In this document: piece by piece, positions 1-11,479 of the stretch
How positions within the stretch are numbered: the first letter of the stretch is position 1
Layout: each line of letters begins with the position of its first letter
Assembly: GCA_963969395.1 (NCBI GenBank)
Contig: OZ017804.1
Location: forward strand, 10,850,001-10,914,000
Source: Pseudoscleropodium purum
Lineage: Eukaryota; Streptophyta; Bryopsida; Hypnales; Brachytheciaceae
Length of the DNA: 64,000 nt
Direction: 5' to 3'
Made by a program: the position numbers and the translations under genes
Notes under the pieces: generated by a model
The model's database searches: none
The model's input: the letters and a program-made list of their open reading frames with translations, nothing else
Told to the model about the DNA's origin: nothing

Positions 1-113
1 CATGGAAGTAAGGGTATTCCTCGAAAGGCGTCTCCTGCTGACTCTATACAGTCCTTCACATCACGAATCGGCAAACAACAAATCCTACACCATGCACGCA
101 AAACATCACTCGG
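1..113 (-). other. Possible partial exon of a leftward gene at the window edge
   Basis: One minus-strand frame is open from 113 to the left edge. It is bounded upstream by a TGA at 114-116 and reads a protein-like stretch containing VKDCIESAGDAFRGIPLLP. The block from 1 to about 850 is richer in GC than the DNA to its right, as expected for the 5' part of a gene. I do not recognise the peptide. At under 40 codons it may be chance. Confidence 0.15.
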
Positions 114-849
114 TCACAGAGTCCAACTTTCTGGATGGCGAATAACTTCACCTTCCTAATCAGAGACCTAAACATCACTTCTCTCCCTTACAGCGCGCAG
201 AAGCACAACAGACGCCAGCGAGCCTGAGAATACACAGAGTTTCGAATCCCGACCGAACGACAATTCCTTGAACACTAAAACACGATCAATACATTCACAC
301 GGACTTCAAAAATTACGCCAAATACAAACAGACATGAAAAGTGAAACGCCAAGACTTCATCGCCATAGACAAGGCGGATCAAAAACTGCAGAGCGACAAA
401 CTATTCAGGACTCACCGATTAGACGAGAATTGCGGTTCCGAGGGGCAATTGGAAGCTACAGAGCGCCTCACAGACTACGAAATAGATCTATCGAGAGCTA
501 TGCGAGAGAGAAGGCGTCGCGTCGGTAACAGAAACCAAGTCAACACAGATGTCGTGACGAGGAATGGCGAAGGGGGAGACGAAGGCGAGCACGCCATAGC
601 CAGAGCTCGGACCTCCAACGGTCCGCGGAATTTGAATTTCGTGTAAGGGAGCCGTTAAGTGGAGGGAGACGCCGTTCCTTGTCTGTTCTCTTTCGTTCCC
701 GAATGGTTTATTGTGCTCACTGAGTTCCCACAGAGTTCCCTGTCTGGGGAATGTTCTGTTTTCCCAGGAACAGCGTGTCTTTTTCGGTTTTCTGACAGTA
801 TGAGGTTGAATACTTGAGTGACCTTTTTAAATTGTGAGGGTGGCAAATA

Positions 850-2139
850 TTAACCGGTTTTTTCATTTCCATTTATTGAAGACACTTGAATGATGACACG
901 TGTATATTTCCACATTCATTAAAGAAACATCCAAATTATGGATGAAAACATGTTTATTCATCTCAATGTGTGTGCATGCATGAAAAAAATACTAAGGCAT
1001 GTAAACCTTTAATCAACCCTATCCAAAATGTGACACCTACCGATACATTTGGATCATAAAGTGCCACAAAAACCATAGTATTGATTATACAAGATATGCA
1101 CAATCCAAAGATATGAGTTTATGAGAGACTATTGTTCAATTTTGATACATTTAGGGACAATTAATATTTTAAAAGTATGTGAATTATTCAAAGTCAAAAA
1201 TAATGCATACTAAAGTTGTTCAAATCTCCTTGCCAACAAACTCCAATCAAAATAATGTATCAATTTGAAAACAATAAGTGTGTGTAATTGTAATTAGTGG
1301 TGATTATAGGTGCACATACCTTGGTTCCATCCTAACATTTGTACTATTCATCCTTAGAGGTAGGAAGAATGTTTTTTTAAATTCTCTTTTTAAAGTAATT
1401 GGACAATTAAACCAAATCAACTATAGAAATTGACATTTATAAATTCATTTTGTCTCACAAATTCCAACTAGATCTTATTTTCTTAATTGGAGAACAAAAC
1501 CAAATTACACATGTAGTTCTTGTCGACAATATTGTTACCACTATAACAATTTGTTGTCTCCTTTCTTTACAAAAATAGAATAAACAAACTTCTAAAGTTA
1601 GAAGAACTAATTTTTATAGATTTTTTAAACTTTAAACTTCATTTGATTTGAAAAAAGTAGGACATCATTCAACAATATGGTGATTCAATGCATGCAATGT
1701 AAACAAAAATAATTTCAACTCTGAATGACTCTCAAAGACATCTTTGACTCATTGCTAAATAATTTTACTAAGTATCTTTTTGAAGACTAAATCTTTCCAA
1801 TTAGTTCTAAAATGATGTGACTTCAAAAAAAATTTGTTTGCCAAAATGAAAACTTTGATTGTTGTAGGTCAAGAGTGGATTGTGACACTCAAGTGTCAAA
1901 TTAAATATTCTTGTACACAAGAAGCAAAGCTCAATCAAAATTTTGTGAATGGAGTTATTAGGCACTCAAGCTGTATAGTGACACAAAGTGTCACTATGCA
2001 CTCCCCCCTCAATTTTTATTTTACCACCCCCACCTATCATTTAGAATTTGATTTAAATTTTTTATCTCCCCTCCCCTCCCCCCCCACCCCCTCTTGTAAT
2101 CTTCAGAATCAAAGTTCTTGACAAATAATATGGGACAAT
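850..2139. other. AT-rich intergenic DNA, nothing recognised
   Basis: Low-GC sequence with only short frames that show no protein-like composition. No RNA gene or repeat array was seen. Confidence 0.5.
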
Positions 2140-2285
2140 TGATCTCGTATCCAATACTGTATCCGTACTTAGTACCCATATTTAGTACCCGTATTCAATA
2201 TTCGTATTTAGTACACGTATTCAATATGCATATCCAGTGCCCGTATTCGTATTCGTATTTGGTATTTGTATTTTATATTTGAATG
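2140..2285. repeat. Degenerate short tandem repeat (GTATTC / TAGTACCC type)
   Basis: The stretch cycles irregularly through variants of GTATTCGTATT and TTAGTACCCGTA, about 8-20 bases per unit. It looks like a decayed minisatellite. No coding frame is associated with it. Confidence 0.7.
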
Positions 2286-2399
2286 GCTCAGATTGAATTT
2301 CACAAGATCAACATCTTGTGATTTTTTGAGAAATCAACATCAATTTTGAGGGCAAGCATTTTTTTTCAAAAAAATCAATGGCTCACAAACTTTTTGAGA

Positions 2400-2960
2400 G
2401 AGGAGGGGGGGAACTAATGGGAAACTGGGGTGGCAAGCGAATTTCAATGTATAGTCAATGGAAGTTGATTGTTTTGTTGAATGCCAGCTAGAATGGGCAA
2501 TCCATTTCCAACCACCCCCCATTTTCATAGAATTGGCTATTCTATTTTCAATCAAAGCTCTATTTAAATTACAACTCACATACGGCAAGACTTACGGGAG
2601 CTACAAAAATGTTCAAGAAGTGTACATTGAAAGCATAAAATAGTCATGGCATGTAGATAATTATCACTTTCATCAATTTTGTAACCAACGTATGGTCGGA
2701 ATTACAATGGCCTATATAACAAGAACATGTTGGACAAAATCTTCAAGAAAAAAATTCAGAATAATTTCAATTTTGACCAAAAGAAATGCGATTGTTTCTT
2801 AATCCTTCTTAAATCCATTTCCCTACACCAGAAAAATATTTCCCTGAATACCCCCATCTAGCAGCTATGTTGAATTCTTAAGTGGTCGGAAATGGGGTCG
2901 TCATCCCATAGTTGTTTGGGGGCTCAAATGGGCATTATTACATTGTTTGGAATTTGGGAC
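2400..2960. repeat. Dispersed repeat, copy 1 (copy 2 near 15.0-15.5 kb)
   Basis: Shares several diverged blocks, in the same order, with about 15000-15480: a CCCATTTC...CCCCCC...GGCTATTCT block, then TTAAGTGGTCGGAAATGGG followed by a GGCTC/GGATGCCCATAAG-like segment. Two collinear copies imply an old transposable element, but the termini are unclear. Confidence 0.45.
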
Positions 2961-3368
2961 AAATACAACATTGATTCTGGCCATTTAATTTATTTCACAT
3001 TGGACTCTTTCGACAAATAATTTTTGAGAAATTTCGACTTAGTTTTTTTTTTAATTATTATAAGTATTGAGTAATTTTGGGTTACAAGTAACTCCACAAA
3101 TTGGATGTCCAAGGACAACCAAAACCCTAAATGAAATGACAACCCACAGGCTTTCCTTGATCGGAGTCCTACTTCTCTTTCTTCTGGGTCTCGCGGGGGA
3201 GCAATCAAGAGCATTTGGCTTTGTGATTCCGTGAGTTCATGTTTTGCATTTTGATTCTGCGTCAAATTTGGTAGAGGAGTAGCCCGGAAAGGAATTTTGG
3301 GGAAGGATTGGGTGAAACAAATTTTCAATCAGAGTCTCGCAGCAGGGATTGATGCCGCTATCATGCAA

Positions 3369-3609
3369 TTGAATATATCGAATGCTGTTGACATTTTGAA
3401 TTCTGAAATTGAATGTATTGAATGCTGTAGAACTTTGGAATTCTAAACTTGAATGCATTAAATGCTGTAGAAATTTCGGTTTCTACAGTTGAATGTATCG
3501 AATGCTGTTGACATTTTGAATTCTGAAATTGAATGTATCGAATGCTGTAGAAATTTTGAATTCTGAAGGTGAATGCATCGAATGCTGCTGAAATTTTAGA
3601 ATTCTGAAA
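3369..3609. repeat. Six-unit 40-bp minisatellite upstream of COX19
   Basis: Six head-to-tail units start at 3369, 3409, 3449, 3489, 3529 and 3569; five are exactly 40 bp and the last is 41. Each contains TTGAATGYATCGAATGCTG and ends in GAATTCTGAA. Units 1, 4 and 5 are nearly identical; unit 3 is the most diverged. The array ends about 330 bp before the COX19 start, so it lies in the promoter or far 5' leader. There are no spacers, so it is not CRISPR-like. Confidence 0.93.
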
Positions 3610-3746
3610 TGATATCCAACATTTCTCAGACATTGTAGATAAATAATTCTCTTGTGGACTGGTGCATCTGGTCTCCATTGATGATCGAGCGCGTTACACC
3701 GACAATCCAGTTCGTCAAAATTTAGCACAGGTGCAGGCAAATTTAA

Positions 3747-3761
3747 TTAGGGTTAGGGTTA
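3747..3761. promoter_or_regulatory. Telo-box in the COX19 promoter/leader
   Basis: TTAGGGTTAGGGTTA is the reverse complement of a doubled AAACCCTAA telo-box. This motif is known from promoters of many plant growth and housekeeping genes. It lies about 180 bp before the COX19 ATG. Its role here is inferred. Confidence 0.45.
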
Positions 3762-3942
3762 CTTCTGTGTTTCTATTTTCTTTACTGGCACATGAACATC
3801 TAGCACTACCGAGTGAACGGGGCTGTGTGGTGTGTGTTCCTTGTGTTTTCGGCGAATTGCGTGGCTGACGTTTTGCGCGCGTCTCTGCAGCCCTTCATGA
3901 GTCGGAGGATTAGCAGCTGTTAGGCTTGCAAGGAGAGAAGTA

Positions 3943-4929
3943 ATGGCACAAGCCTTTGGAGGCAACAGGGGTCTACAACCCATACCACCTGAGAAGGGGG
4001 TGTTCCCGCTGGACCATCTTCAAGAATGCAAACAGGTACTAATGAAGTGAATTTCCTCTTTTCTGATATCGAATTCATATTTATTTTATTGTTCAGGTTT
4101 TTTCTCACGGTGCAATGAAGGCTTTTTGTAGTCGCCGAGTGAAATTAGGGTTCTATTGGTTTAAGTTAAGCTTATGTAGTTCTTGGTGGTTGACAAACAC
4201 TTTAAGAAATTGAGGTTCTGCTTGAAGTCAATCTTCCTCTTGAATTCTGAAGAAATCTGAATTGAAGTCTTAGCAGTTCTGTGATGTTTAGATATATATT
4301 GATTTTCTTGGCCATGGCGTGTGTCGGCCCGAATTACCTTTGAATTTGTGAAAAGTGGTTTAGATTCTTCGGATCTATGCTATTCGCTTCTGATTTGCTT
4401 GAATGTTCTACTCAATGAATCTCCTGACAGTAAGTTTCTAAAATTTTAGCTAGTTGAATTTGATGTGCAGGCAATGAGAGAATATATGCAATGCTTGAAA
4501 GAAAGTAAGTACTCGTCTGAACGGTGTCGGCTTCTCTCTAAGGCATACCTGGAATGTAGAATGGAAAGGTATGTGTTCACGCCTTGAGGAAGAAATTAAT
4601 ATTGTATAAGCTAGTCCCACTACAATGCCGGCACCCTGTTTCCCTGTCCATATACTATCGTATTACCGCATGCTCATGTGAGAGTTTAAAATCCTCTAGT
4701 CTGACAACATGCAAGGGAATCCTGCTGTGTAAGAGAAGAAACATGTCCTGAGTACATGGGATTTGCTGGTCATCAAGAATATTTGGCATGTCTGGCATGC
4801 TTTTTTGAAATCTCTATCTCCTGATGTAGGAATTTGATGGTGAAGCAAGATTTGAACGAGTTAGGGTTCAAGGAAGAGAGCAAGGACTCTACTCCGGTTG
4901 AAGCTGTGACGGGCCCAACTTCATCGTGA
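3943..4929 (+). CDS. COX19: COX19, twin CX9C cytochrome c oxidase assembly chaperone
   Basis: Three exons, 3943-4035, 4471-4568 and 4830-4929, with GT-AG introns in phases 0 and 2, give 96 residues, the usual length of plant COX19. The start reads MAQAFGGNRG and is followed by the family hallmark PPEKGVFPLDHLQEC. The two CX9C motifs are seen directly: C-KQAMREYMQ-C spans the first splice junction and C-RLLSKAYLE-C lies in exon 2. Family knowledge: these cysteines form the two disulfides of a CHCH helical hairpin imported into the mitochondrial intermembrane space through Mia40, where COX19 supports copper delivery to cytochrome c oxidase. The C-terminal tail is polar and poorly conserved. The frame is clean, so the gene looks functional. 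A minisatellite and a telo-box lie just upstream. Confidence 0.94.
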
Positions 4930-6292
4930 TCACTTTAGATGCTATTGTTCTCACAGTATTCTACTCATGTGCTTTTTGAAAAGGTGCGTCTTTGAAAACA
5001 ATTCCACTTGTTTCACTTGTCTGCTTTATAGCTTGGCAATTTAAACATTTGGAGCAATTTGAAAGCCTAGATTAGTGGTTATTAAAACTGTGAAGATGAA
5101 GGGGGCCACATAGCAGGTTAGAAGACCCTTTTTTAGCACTTTTTGAATTGGCATGGAAAGAATCTCTTACGACTTATTTTGGAAAGTTGAGTTTAATTTG
5201 AACAACTGAGCTCCTCAAGGCACTGAGCTATTTGTCTGCAATTATAAGTTTATGTCAGAGTTTTAACCTCTAAAGTTCTGTTGTTTTCTTAGGCCTAAAA
5301 TTGCTCCAATTCATCTTTCTTCAGGCAAGGCTAGAATCTTCATCTTTTTCTGTTTTTTTATGAATCCCTCTGTTGGACCTTTTAGTCAATTTGTCCAAGT
5401 TTGTTCTAAAATTTTAAGTGAAAATCACCAGTGATTGCAACTTCAAAAAACAAGCTTTTTCCAAGCCTTCCCAATGTTCAAGTTTTGTCTTTCAAAGTTT
5501 TTAGTGCAAAATGAGTCGCACAACTTGGTCCGCATTATTGAGATGCCAGGAAATGCTATTCTTATTTTTTTGTGACACCATGCTAATCATCTTGCTTATT
5601 TACATTTGCAGGGCATGAACAATATCAATTGGAGAAGATTGGAATTGAGCGGGCTAACATTGAAAATTTGGGCAAATTGATCGTGAGCTGAAATATTTTT
5701 TCGCTTGAGTGTAATTCAGAGCACGCTCTGCTGCTTGTGATAAATATACACATGGCGTGTTCTGCATATTCTCTATGTTTGTTTGTTTTTAATTTTGACT
5801 ACAGTACTGTTCACATGCCACACTATCCTAGACCTTCTGCAATACGGTGTCGGAATTGACATCTGGTGCTTGAAATTGGCTTGTGATGGTGTTCAGGATA
5901 CGGTATAGTTACTTTTCAAAAGATGTTCCTGTTGTTAAAAAGTATATGGTTCGATTTCTTCTTGTTACCTTGCGCTCTAAATGTTTTATGCGAGCATTTC
6001 AACTCCCACAGATATGGAAGTGGCCATTATTTTTTGTCTTTGGAGCACTTCCTTAACATTCAATAGTCTTCGTGCCCATTGTCTTCCCTTCATGCACCGT
6101 GCTTATTACATTGAGCCTCCACCTATGTATTTAGTTAGTAGTAATGAAGTATTGTTGGGAGTGAAATATTCCACATCATCTATTGTAGAGATAAGGCAAT
6201 GATAGTGCATGCTATTGAATGTTACAAAGGTCACTTAAAGCAAAGGGAGAAATAGATGTTATGTTTGAATCAATAGATTAGATAATAACTCC
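4930..6292 (+). other. 3' flank of COX19 and intergenic DNA
   Basis: Moderate-GC sequence follows the stop codon to about 5760. A GTGCGT near 4983 and a GCAG near 5611 could bound an intron in the 3' UTR, but this cannot be shown without transcripts. Beyond 5760 nothing is recognised. Confidence 0.35.
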
Positions 6293-7173
6293 TTAAGGTT
6301 AGAGAGTATGTTTTCACCAAAATTCTCAAAAACTGTGATTTCTAATACAAGTACCAAATTTTTGAAGAAAAACATTGTTGGACACATGCAACTGTATAAT
6401 CTTGTATTATGCTAGTTTGAAAAGATGTGGAAGAAGTTTCAGAAATTTCCACTTTGAAGATTGCACGATATTAGTGTTTGAATTGATAAAAATCTTTTTT
6501 TTGGCCCTGCAAAAAATCGGGCAGCTACACTTCACAATGTCTTATTTGTATGAAAAAAATGTCCAAAATGGTAGTAACTCTCTGGATTCATTATTCAAGG
6601 CAAGCTGGCTTCTTTCTTGAAAAATTTTAGATCGTTTGGAATTGCACAACATATAGGAAAAAAATAGTAAATAGATAGAAGTAGAGAATGATTCAAAACA
6701 CTAAATTGTTAAGAATTTAATTATGGAATTAAAAAATGTCCATCCCAACTATTCTAATGTAGTAATAAACAATATACATCATATACTTTAATTTTTTCCA
6801 AAAAATATGAAGGATTCAGTTAAATAAAAGACTCCAAAGTTTAATTTAGAATAAAGAATCCAAAACTACTCACAAACTAGAACACCTCATAAATCAAAAT
6901 GGAATGATTCTATGCTTTCCAGCAACATATAAATCTCAAAAATCAATTTCAAATTTTTATTTTTGAAAGAAATAATTTTTTAAGAAATTTTTGGGTTGCC
7001 CACCAAGCATTGAAAATTACATATCATGAAATAATTTTTGGACCATGTAGTCAAAAATTAAAGCTAGTCCTTCGGCACATTTTGCATGAAATTAAAAAAA
7101 AAATTCATTTGTAGTGAGTTGCCCAAAATCACTTTATTGTCAAAGAAAACAAAGTTTGGTCTTTAGGGGTTAA
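6293..7173 (+). mobile_element. TIR element of the TTAACCCCTAAA set, degenerate copy
   Basis: About 880 bp. The right end is CTTTAGGGGTTAA at 7161-7173; the left end is eroded (TTAAGGTTAGAG). The interior matches copies at 9675, 60613 and, inverted, 61975: ATGTTTTCACCAAAA, then GGGCAGCTACACTTCAC, then ATTTGTATGAAAAAAATGTC. No transposase frame is present, so it is non-autonomous. Confidence 0.7.
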
Positions 7174-9674
7174 CTTAGTCACACTCAAGTAATTACTATG
7201 TGGTCAATATGTAGGTGGTTAGAAAATGTAGTAGCAACAATGCATTCAAAAATGAGATGTAAGTATGAGTTTAGGTGTGGCTATGGTTTGCACGCACAAT
7301 ATGCACCTTAAGTCATGATACTAATTTATGGAACTCTCAAATTACATGATTGTATAGTACAACACCGCAAGACTTGAAGGCCTATATGATCTTGAGAAAG
7401 AAACAAGTGAATAGTATAAAAGAAATGTAGTCAAGAAAAGGGAATTGGTTGTAGTTGAATTTTGTAGGGAGCACCAATATGTCTCATTTGAAAATAGATT
7501 AAATTATATCTTTTTCCATGCAACAACGTAATATGAAGGAATTAAAAATATATATGCTTATTTTTATATCAGATTTTGAACTTCTAATAGTATCTTGTAT
7601 TTCTATGTAAATATTGGAAGTAAAGAAGATTTTACCCTCTAAAGTCTCATTGTCCCTACGGAAGGCAAAAGAGACTTTGGATAAGCTTTTATAGTCTCAA
7701 TACTCATTGTGATTTTTTTAAACTTTTTTGGAAAAGACAAAAATACATTCTACATATTTTTACACTAGCTTAGGACAAGATCCTCTGGTTAGATATGAAG
7801 AAAAAAATTAATCTTTTACTCTTTGCAATAGAAATAACAGTTGGAGTAGTTTTTTATGAAAAAGGCCTTAGGTAGTTAGGAATTAATCTTTGCAAAATCA
7901 TTTTAGCAAGGATTTATAAATTATAATTACAAAATAATACACATATAATTGTATATAATCACAAAGAATGTAACTTTCACAAAAAAGAGTTAAATTTTTT
8001 TAAGTCATTTTTTAATAAACAAAATGTTTATTTTTTACAATATTCTTTCTTAAAATATGTCATCTTTTATAACTATGGTTTTTAATAAACTTCATGAGAA
8101 CCTTACAATCTTGAATCTTCATTAAATGTAAATTTGAATGTGTATGGCAACAAAGATCTATTCACCAACAATATAATATAAATCTATCCATTGAGAATCT
8201 AAGGTATAATATTTAAACATTAGGTATTTATCTTGTGCTTTAAAGGTGATAGTATGTGAGCTTTGAGCATATATATAAGTAGATATATTACAACCATTGA
8301 AGGTGCTTATAATATAAATACCTATATTATAGTTTCATTATAATCATAGAAGATTTTTAGAATATAGACACCTATAACATAGGTGATAGTCTTTTCAGCT
8401 CATGTATTCACACTCTTAGGCTCACATAATAGCAACCCTCCTTTAAAAAGTCCCTATATGGGACCTACGAAAATCCCTAGATGAAGAAAAGTATATTCAT
8501 CAAAAAGTCAACGCCTTATACTACAAATATAGACAAATGGATAAACAATAAAGAATTAGACCTAGATCCTTCCAATCATTTTTGAAACAATCCCAACATT
8601 ACAGATAAACAAATAACCCAATTATTCAAATTTTAATTTGGACAATATATAGGCAATGCCCACAAACACTTCTTGTAGCCAAACAAACACACCAATATCA
8701 ATTATACAATTTGCAACACACAAAATATAAACACATGGACACACTTCCTACTAGCATGTTTAGAATCAAATACAAAAAGCTTTGAATAAAACAACATAAC
8801 AATGTTGTTTGACATTACACAATATGATCATGAATAACATAAATTCAAGATACTTTGATTTTGAATTCACCCTTGAAGGATACAGACCCCATGACCAAAT
8901 GTAATTACGAAAATGCTTTAATTATTTGCCCAATAGGTGCATTCCTTGTTTCTATAGTGAACAATGAAGTCATCTATTGGACTTGGTTTTGGTCCTTAGT
9001 GTCTTTCAAGAGTTAATAGACATTTCTTACAATGTGACTTTCTTTTTGAATTTTTTGGTTCTCAAAGATATATTTTTAATGGGTGGAATTTCATGTTATG
9101 TTGCAAATCTATTTCATCTAAGAAGGAAGTGGCACCTAAAATTGTTAGGTACCTAAAATGAACTCTTGTCTTTTGCCTATTAATAAACCAAATCTACAAG
9201 TAAATTTATCAATCTCCTATATATTAGAACTTGAGTAGATTATCAAAGTGGCTATCAAATGGAGGCTACTATTTATGCATCAAAGTATTGCTTCAAGGTT
9301 TCAAATGTGTTGTTTCCTAATACATGTGTCTCATACTAGGAGCTTGAAGTGTATAGCTTTTGAAAATTTACAAAATATTCTCCAAGTAGCAAAAAGAACT
9401 TATTCTAGTTGCAACATCTTTGACTACAATTTACTAATGTAGTTGAACAAATTTTCACAATGTTGCCATATAGATATCATTGCTATGCTAAAACTTATGA
9501 TAATAATTTAAGGTGCCACTACCTTAATGCCTCCAACATGGGTGATATGGTGGTGTTAGGGATTCGAGGTCACAACAAATTTGCTACCCATATGGTCCAC
9601 ATTTCCACTACTACCATCTTTGAGTTCTAGACATGGTAAATTTATGATGTGCATTTTTCAATATGGTAATAGAA
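7174..9674. other. AT-rich intergenic DNA, no gene seen
   Basis: Only short accidental frames. Simple A/T runs are common. No tandem array or RNA gene was recognised. Confidence 0.5.
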
Positions 9675-10450
9675 TTAACCCCTAAAGTTCTTTGACTATG
9701 TTTTCACAAAAAAACACTCTAAAATTATCAATTCTAATCTAATTACCAAATTTTAGAAAAAGACCATTTTTGGACATATATAATTGTAGGATCTTATAAT
9801 ATATTTGTTTGTTCAAAAATTTTCTATTGGGTGGATTGCTAGATGTTAGGGTTTCAATTGTCAAAAATCCTTTTTTTGGCCTTTTCAATCCTTTTGGAGG
9901 GTTATGAGTTCCCTAGGCTACTAGCATTGGAGGAACAACCTTGCAATAGCCTACAATTGTCACCTAAAGTGGCAAAACGACTACCACGTTACCAAAAAAA
10001 AATTCAAAATTTTTTTAGATTTTTTTTTTCATTCTAAATTTTATAAATAATTTTTTTTTCAAAATTTTTTTTCTTTTCAAAAATAAAACTGATAATGGTT
10101 GTTCTCGATTTGCCAAGGGAACAACATTTGGGGAACAAACTTGAAATGACCCTCCAATCCCCCCAACTCTCTTCTAATGTACAATGCACTTCACAAGGTC
10201 ACATTTGTATGAAAAAATGTCCAAAATGATGGTGCTTTTTTAGATTCATTATTCTATGCAAGTTGTCTAGGCTTGAAAAATTTTAAATCATTTTGAATTG
10301 TACAACATATAGGAAAAAAATAGTAAATAAAAAGAAGTAGAGAATGATTCAAAATATGAAATTATCAAAAATTTAATTATGGAATTGAAAAATGCCAATC
10401 CTAATGGTTATTGTAATAGATAACCTAAATCCTAAGATTTTATTTTTTTC
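9675..10450 (+). mobile_element. TIR element, 3'-truncated and carrying a nested insertion
   Basis: Starts with TTAACCCCTAAAGTTCTTTG at 9675 and follows the same interior as the copies at 6293 and 60613. The match breaks at about 9885, resumes at about 10180 (CACTTCACAAGGTCACATTTG) and ends without the second terminus near 10450. The interruption is a separate MITE. Confidence 0.6.
9885..10179. mobile_element. Nested CATTAGA-type MITE
   Basis: About 295 bp interrupting the surrounding TIR element. It ends in CTTCTAATG, the terminus seen in copies at 29684, 38556 and 39413, and shares their A/T-run core with a GTGGC-like motif. The left border is approximate. Confidence 0.45.
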
Positions 10451-11479
10451 AAATTTCATAATTTATTCATATGGTGTCCAAAAGATGCATTCTAAGAGAA
10501 GCTAAAATCCCCTTTTGACTACCAACAAGACCTCTACAAAAACTTCAGCAATATAATAATGGGAACCATGCTGAATTGCTAAAGGTGTATTCACGCTGAG
10601 GGTCTTTATAACAAATCAAGACCTACTGGACCGGGTTCAAACATCACTGCTAACACCAAATGCAAACATACCTTAAATGAACATCCTAGTTTGACCAAGT
10701 TCAGTCATCAGTCAATTTTTTTTACTGTCATCAAGTTCAGTCATCAAGACGTTTACTGTCAAAAACCTAACCCTGAACTTTGCTATTAAAAATGTATTAA
10801 CACTGAAATTTAAAGGGACGAAGAACAGATCACAAATAAGCAATTCATAAAGATAACCGGTCGAGAAGCAGAGCGGCAACTTGATTATCAAACATAACCC
10901 CCTCCTCCAAACTAGATCAGGATCGTCAAATCTTGGAGATCTACGGTGCCTTCCATCTCTGAGTGCAGGATGGGTTACGACTGAAAACCACCCTCACTCG
11001 CTCACTTTCCAAATGCCCTGTTACAAGTGGCAATAAAAGTTACAAGAGAGGGCTATGGTTTGACTTGCGCATTTGGAAGAGAGCTGAGTTCATAGGTAAC
11101 AGCAGGCACGCTCACAAGTCAAGAATTTCATAATCGAGTAATTTATACGGTCCCTTAGCGAGAAGCACAACTGGTGGAAGAAGGATGTACCACCATTCGA
11201 AGTCGAATGGTGTCAAAATATTCTTCCTGCAGAAGGTCCGCAAATTTGCACAGGTCACACGATGTCATTTGCTTGACAGAACTTTGTAAGATTCATCTCC
11301 AGCATAAAATGAATGCAAAGAATATTGACTGTTTAAGAATATACAGAGAGTTGCAGCTCAACCGAAACCTGAAAGATTCAAGGAAGGAAGCAAAATGTAC
11401 ACAATGACGAGTATAAATAGTACACAAATGTCACAACCCTAGCAGTACACACCTTCCGTTCTTGGGACCTTTACCAACC
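10451..11479 (-). other. 3' flank and probable 3' UTR of ALIX
   Basis: GC rises from about 10850 towards the ALIX stop codon at 11480, which fits a 3' UTR of several hundred bases on the minus strand. A short imperfect duplication around CAAGTTCAGTCATCA lies at about 10697-10765. No separate gene was recognised. Confidence 0.4.

Noticed and set aside
268..646. Two overlapping plus-strand frames near the left edge
   Set aside because: Mixed composition with no motif; more likely the leader or promoter of a leftward gene.
3369..3609. Possible CRISPR-like array
   Set aside because: Units abut directly with no unique spacers, and the genome is a plant nuclear one; it is a minisatellite.
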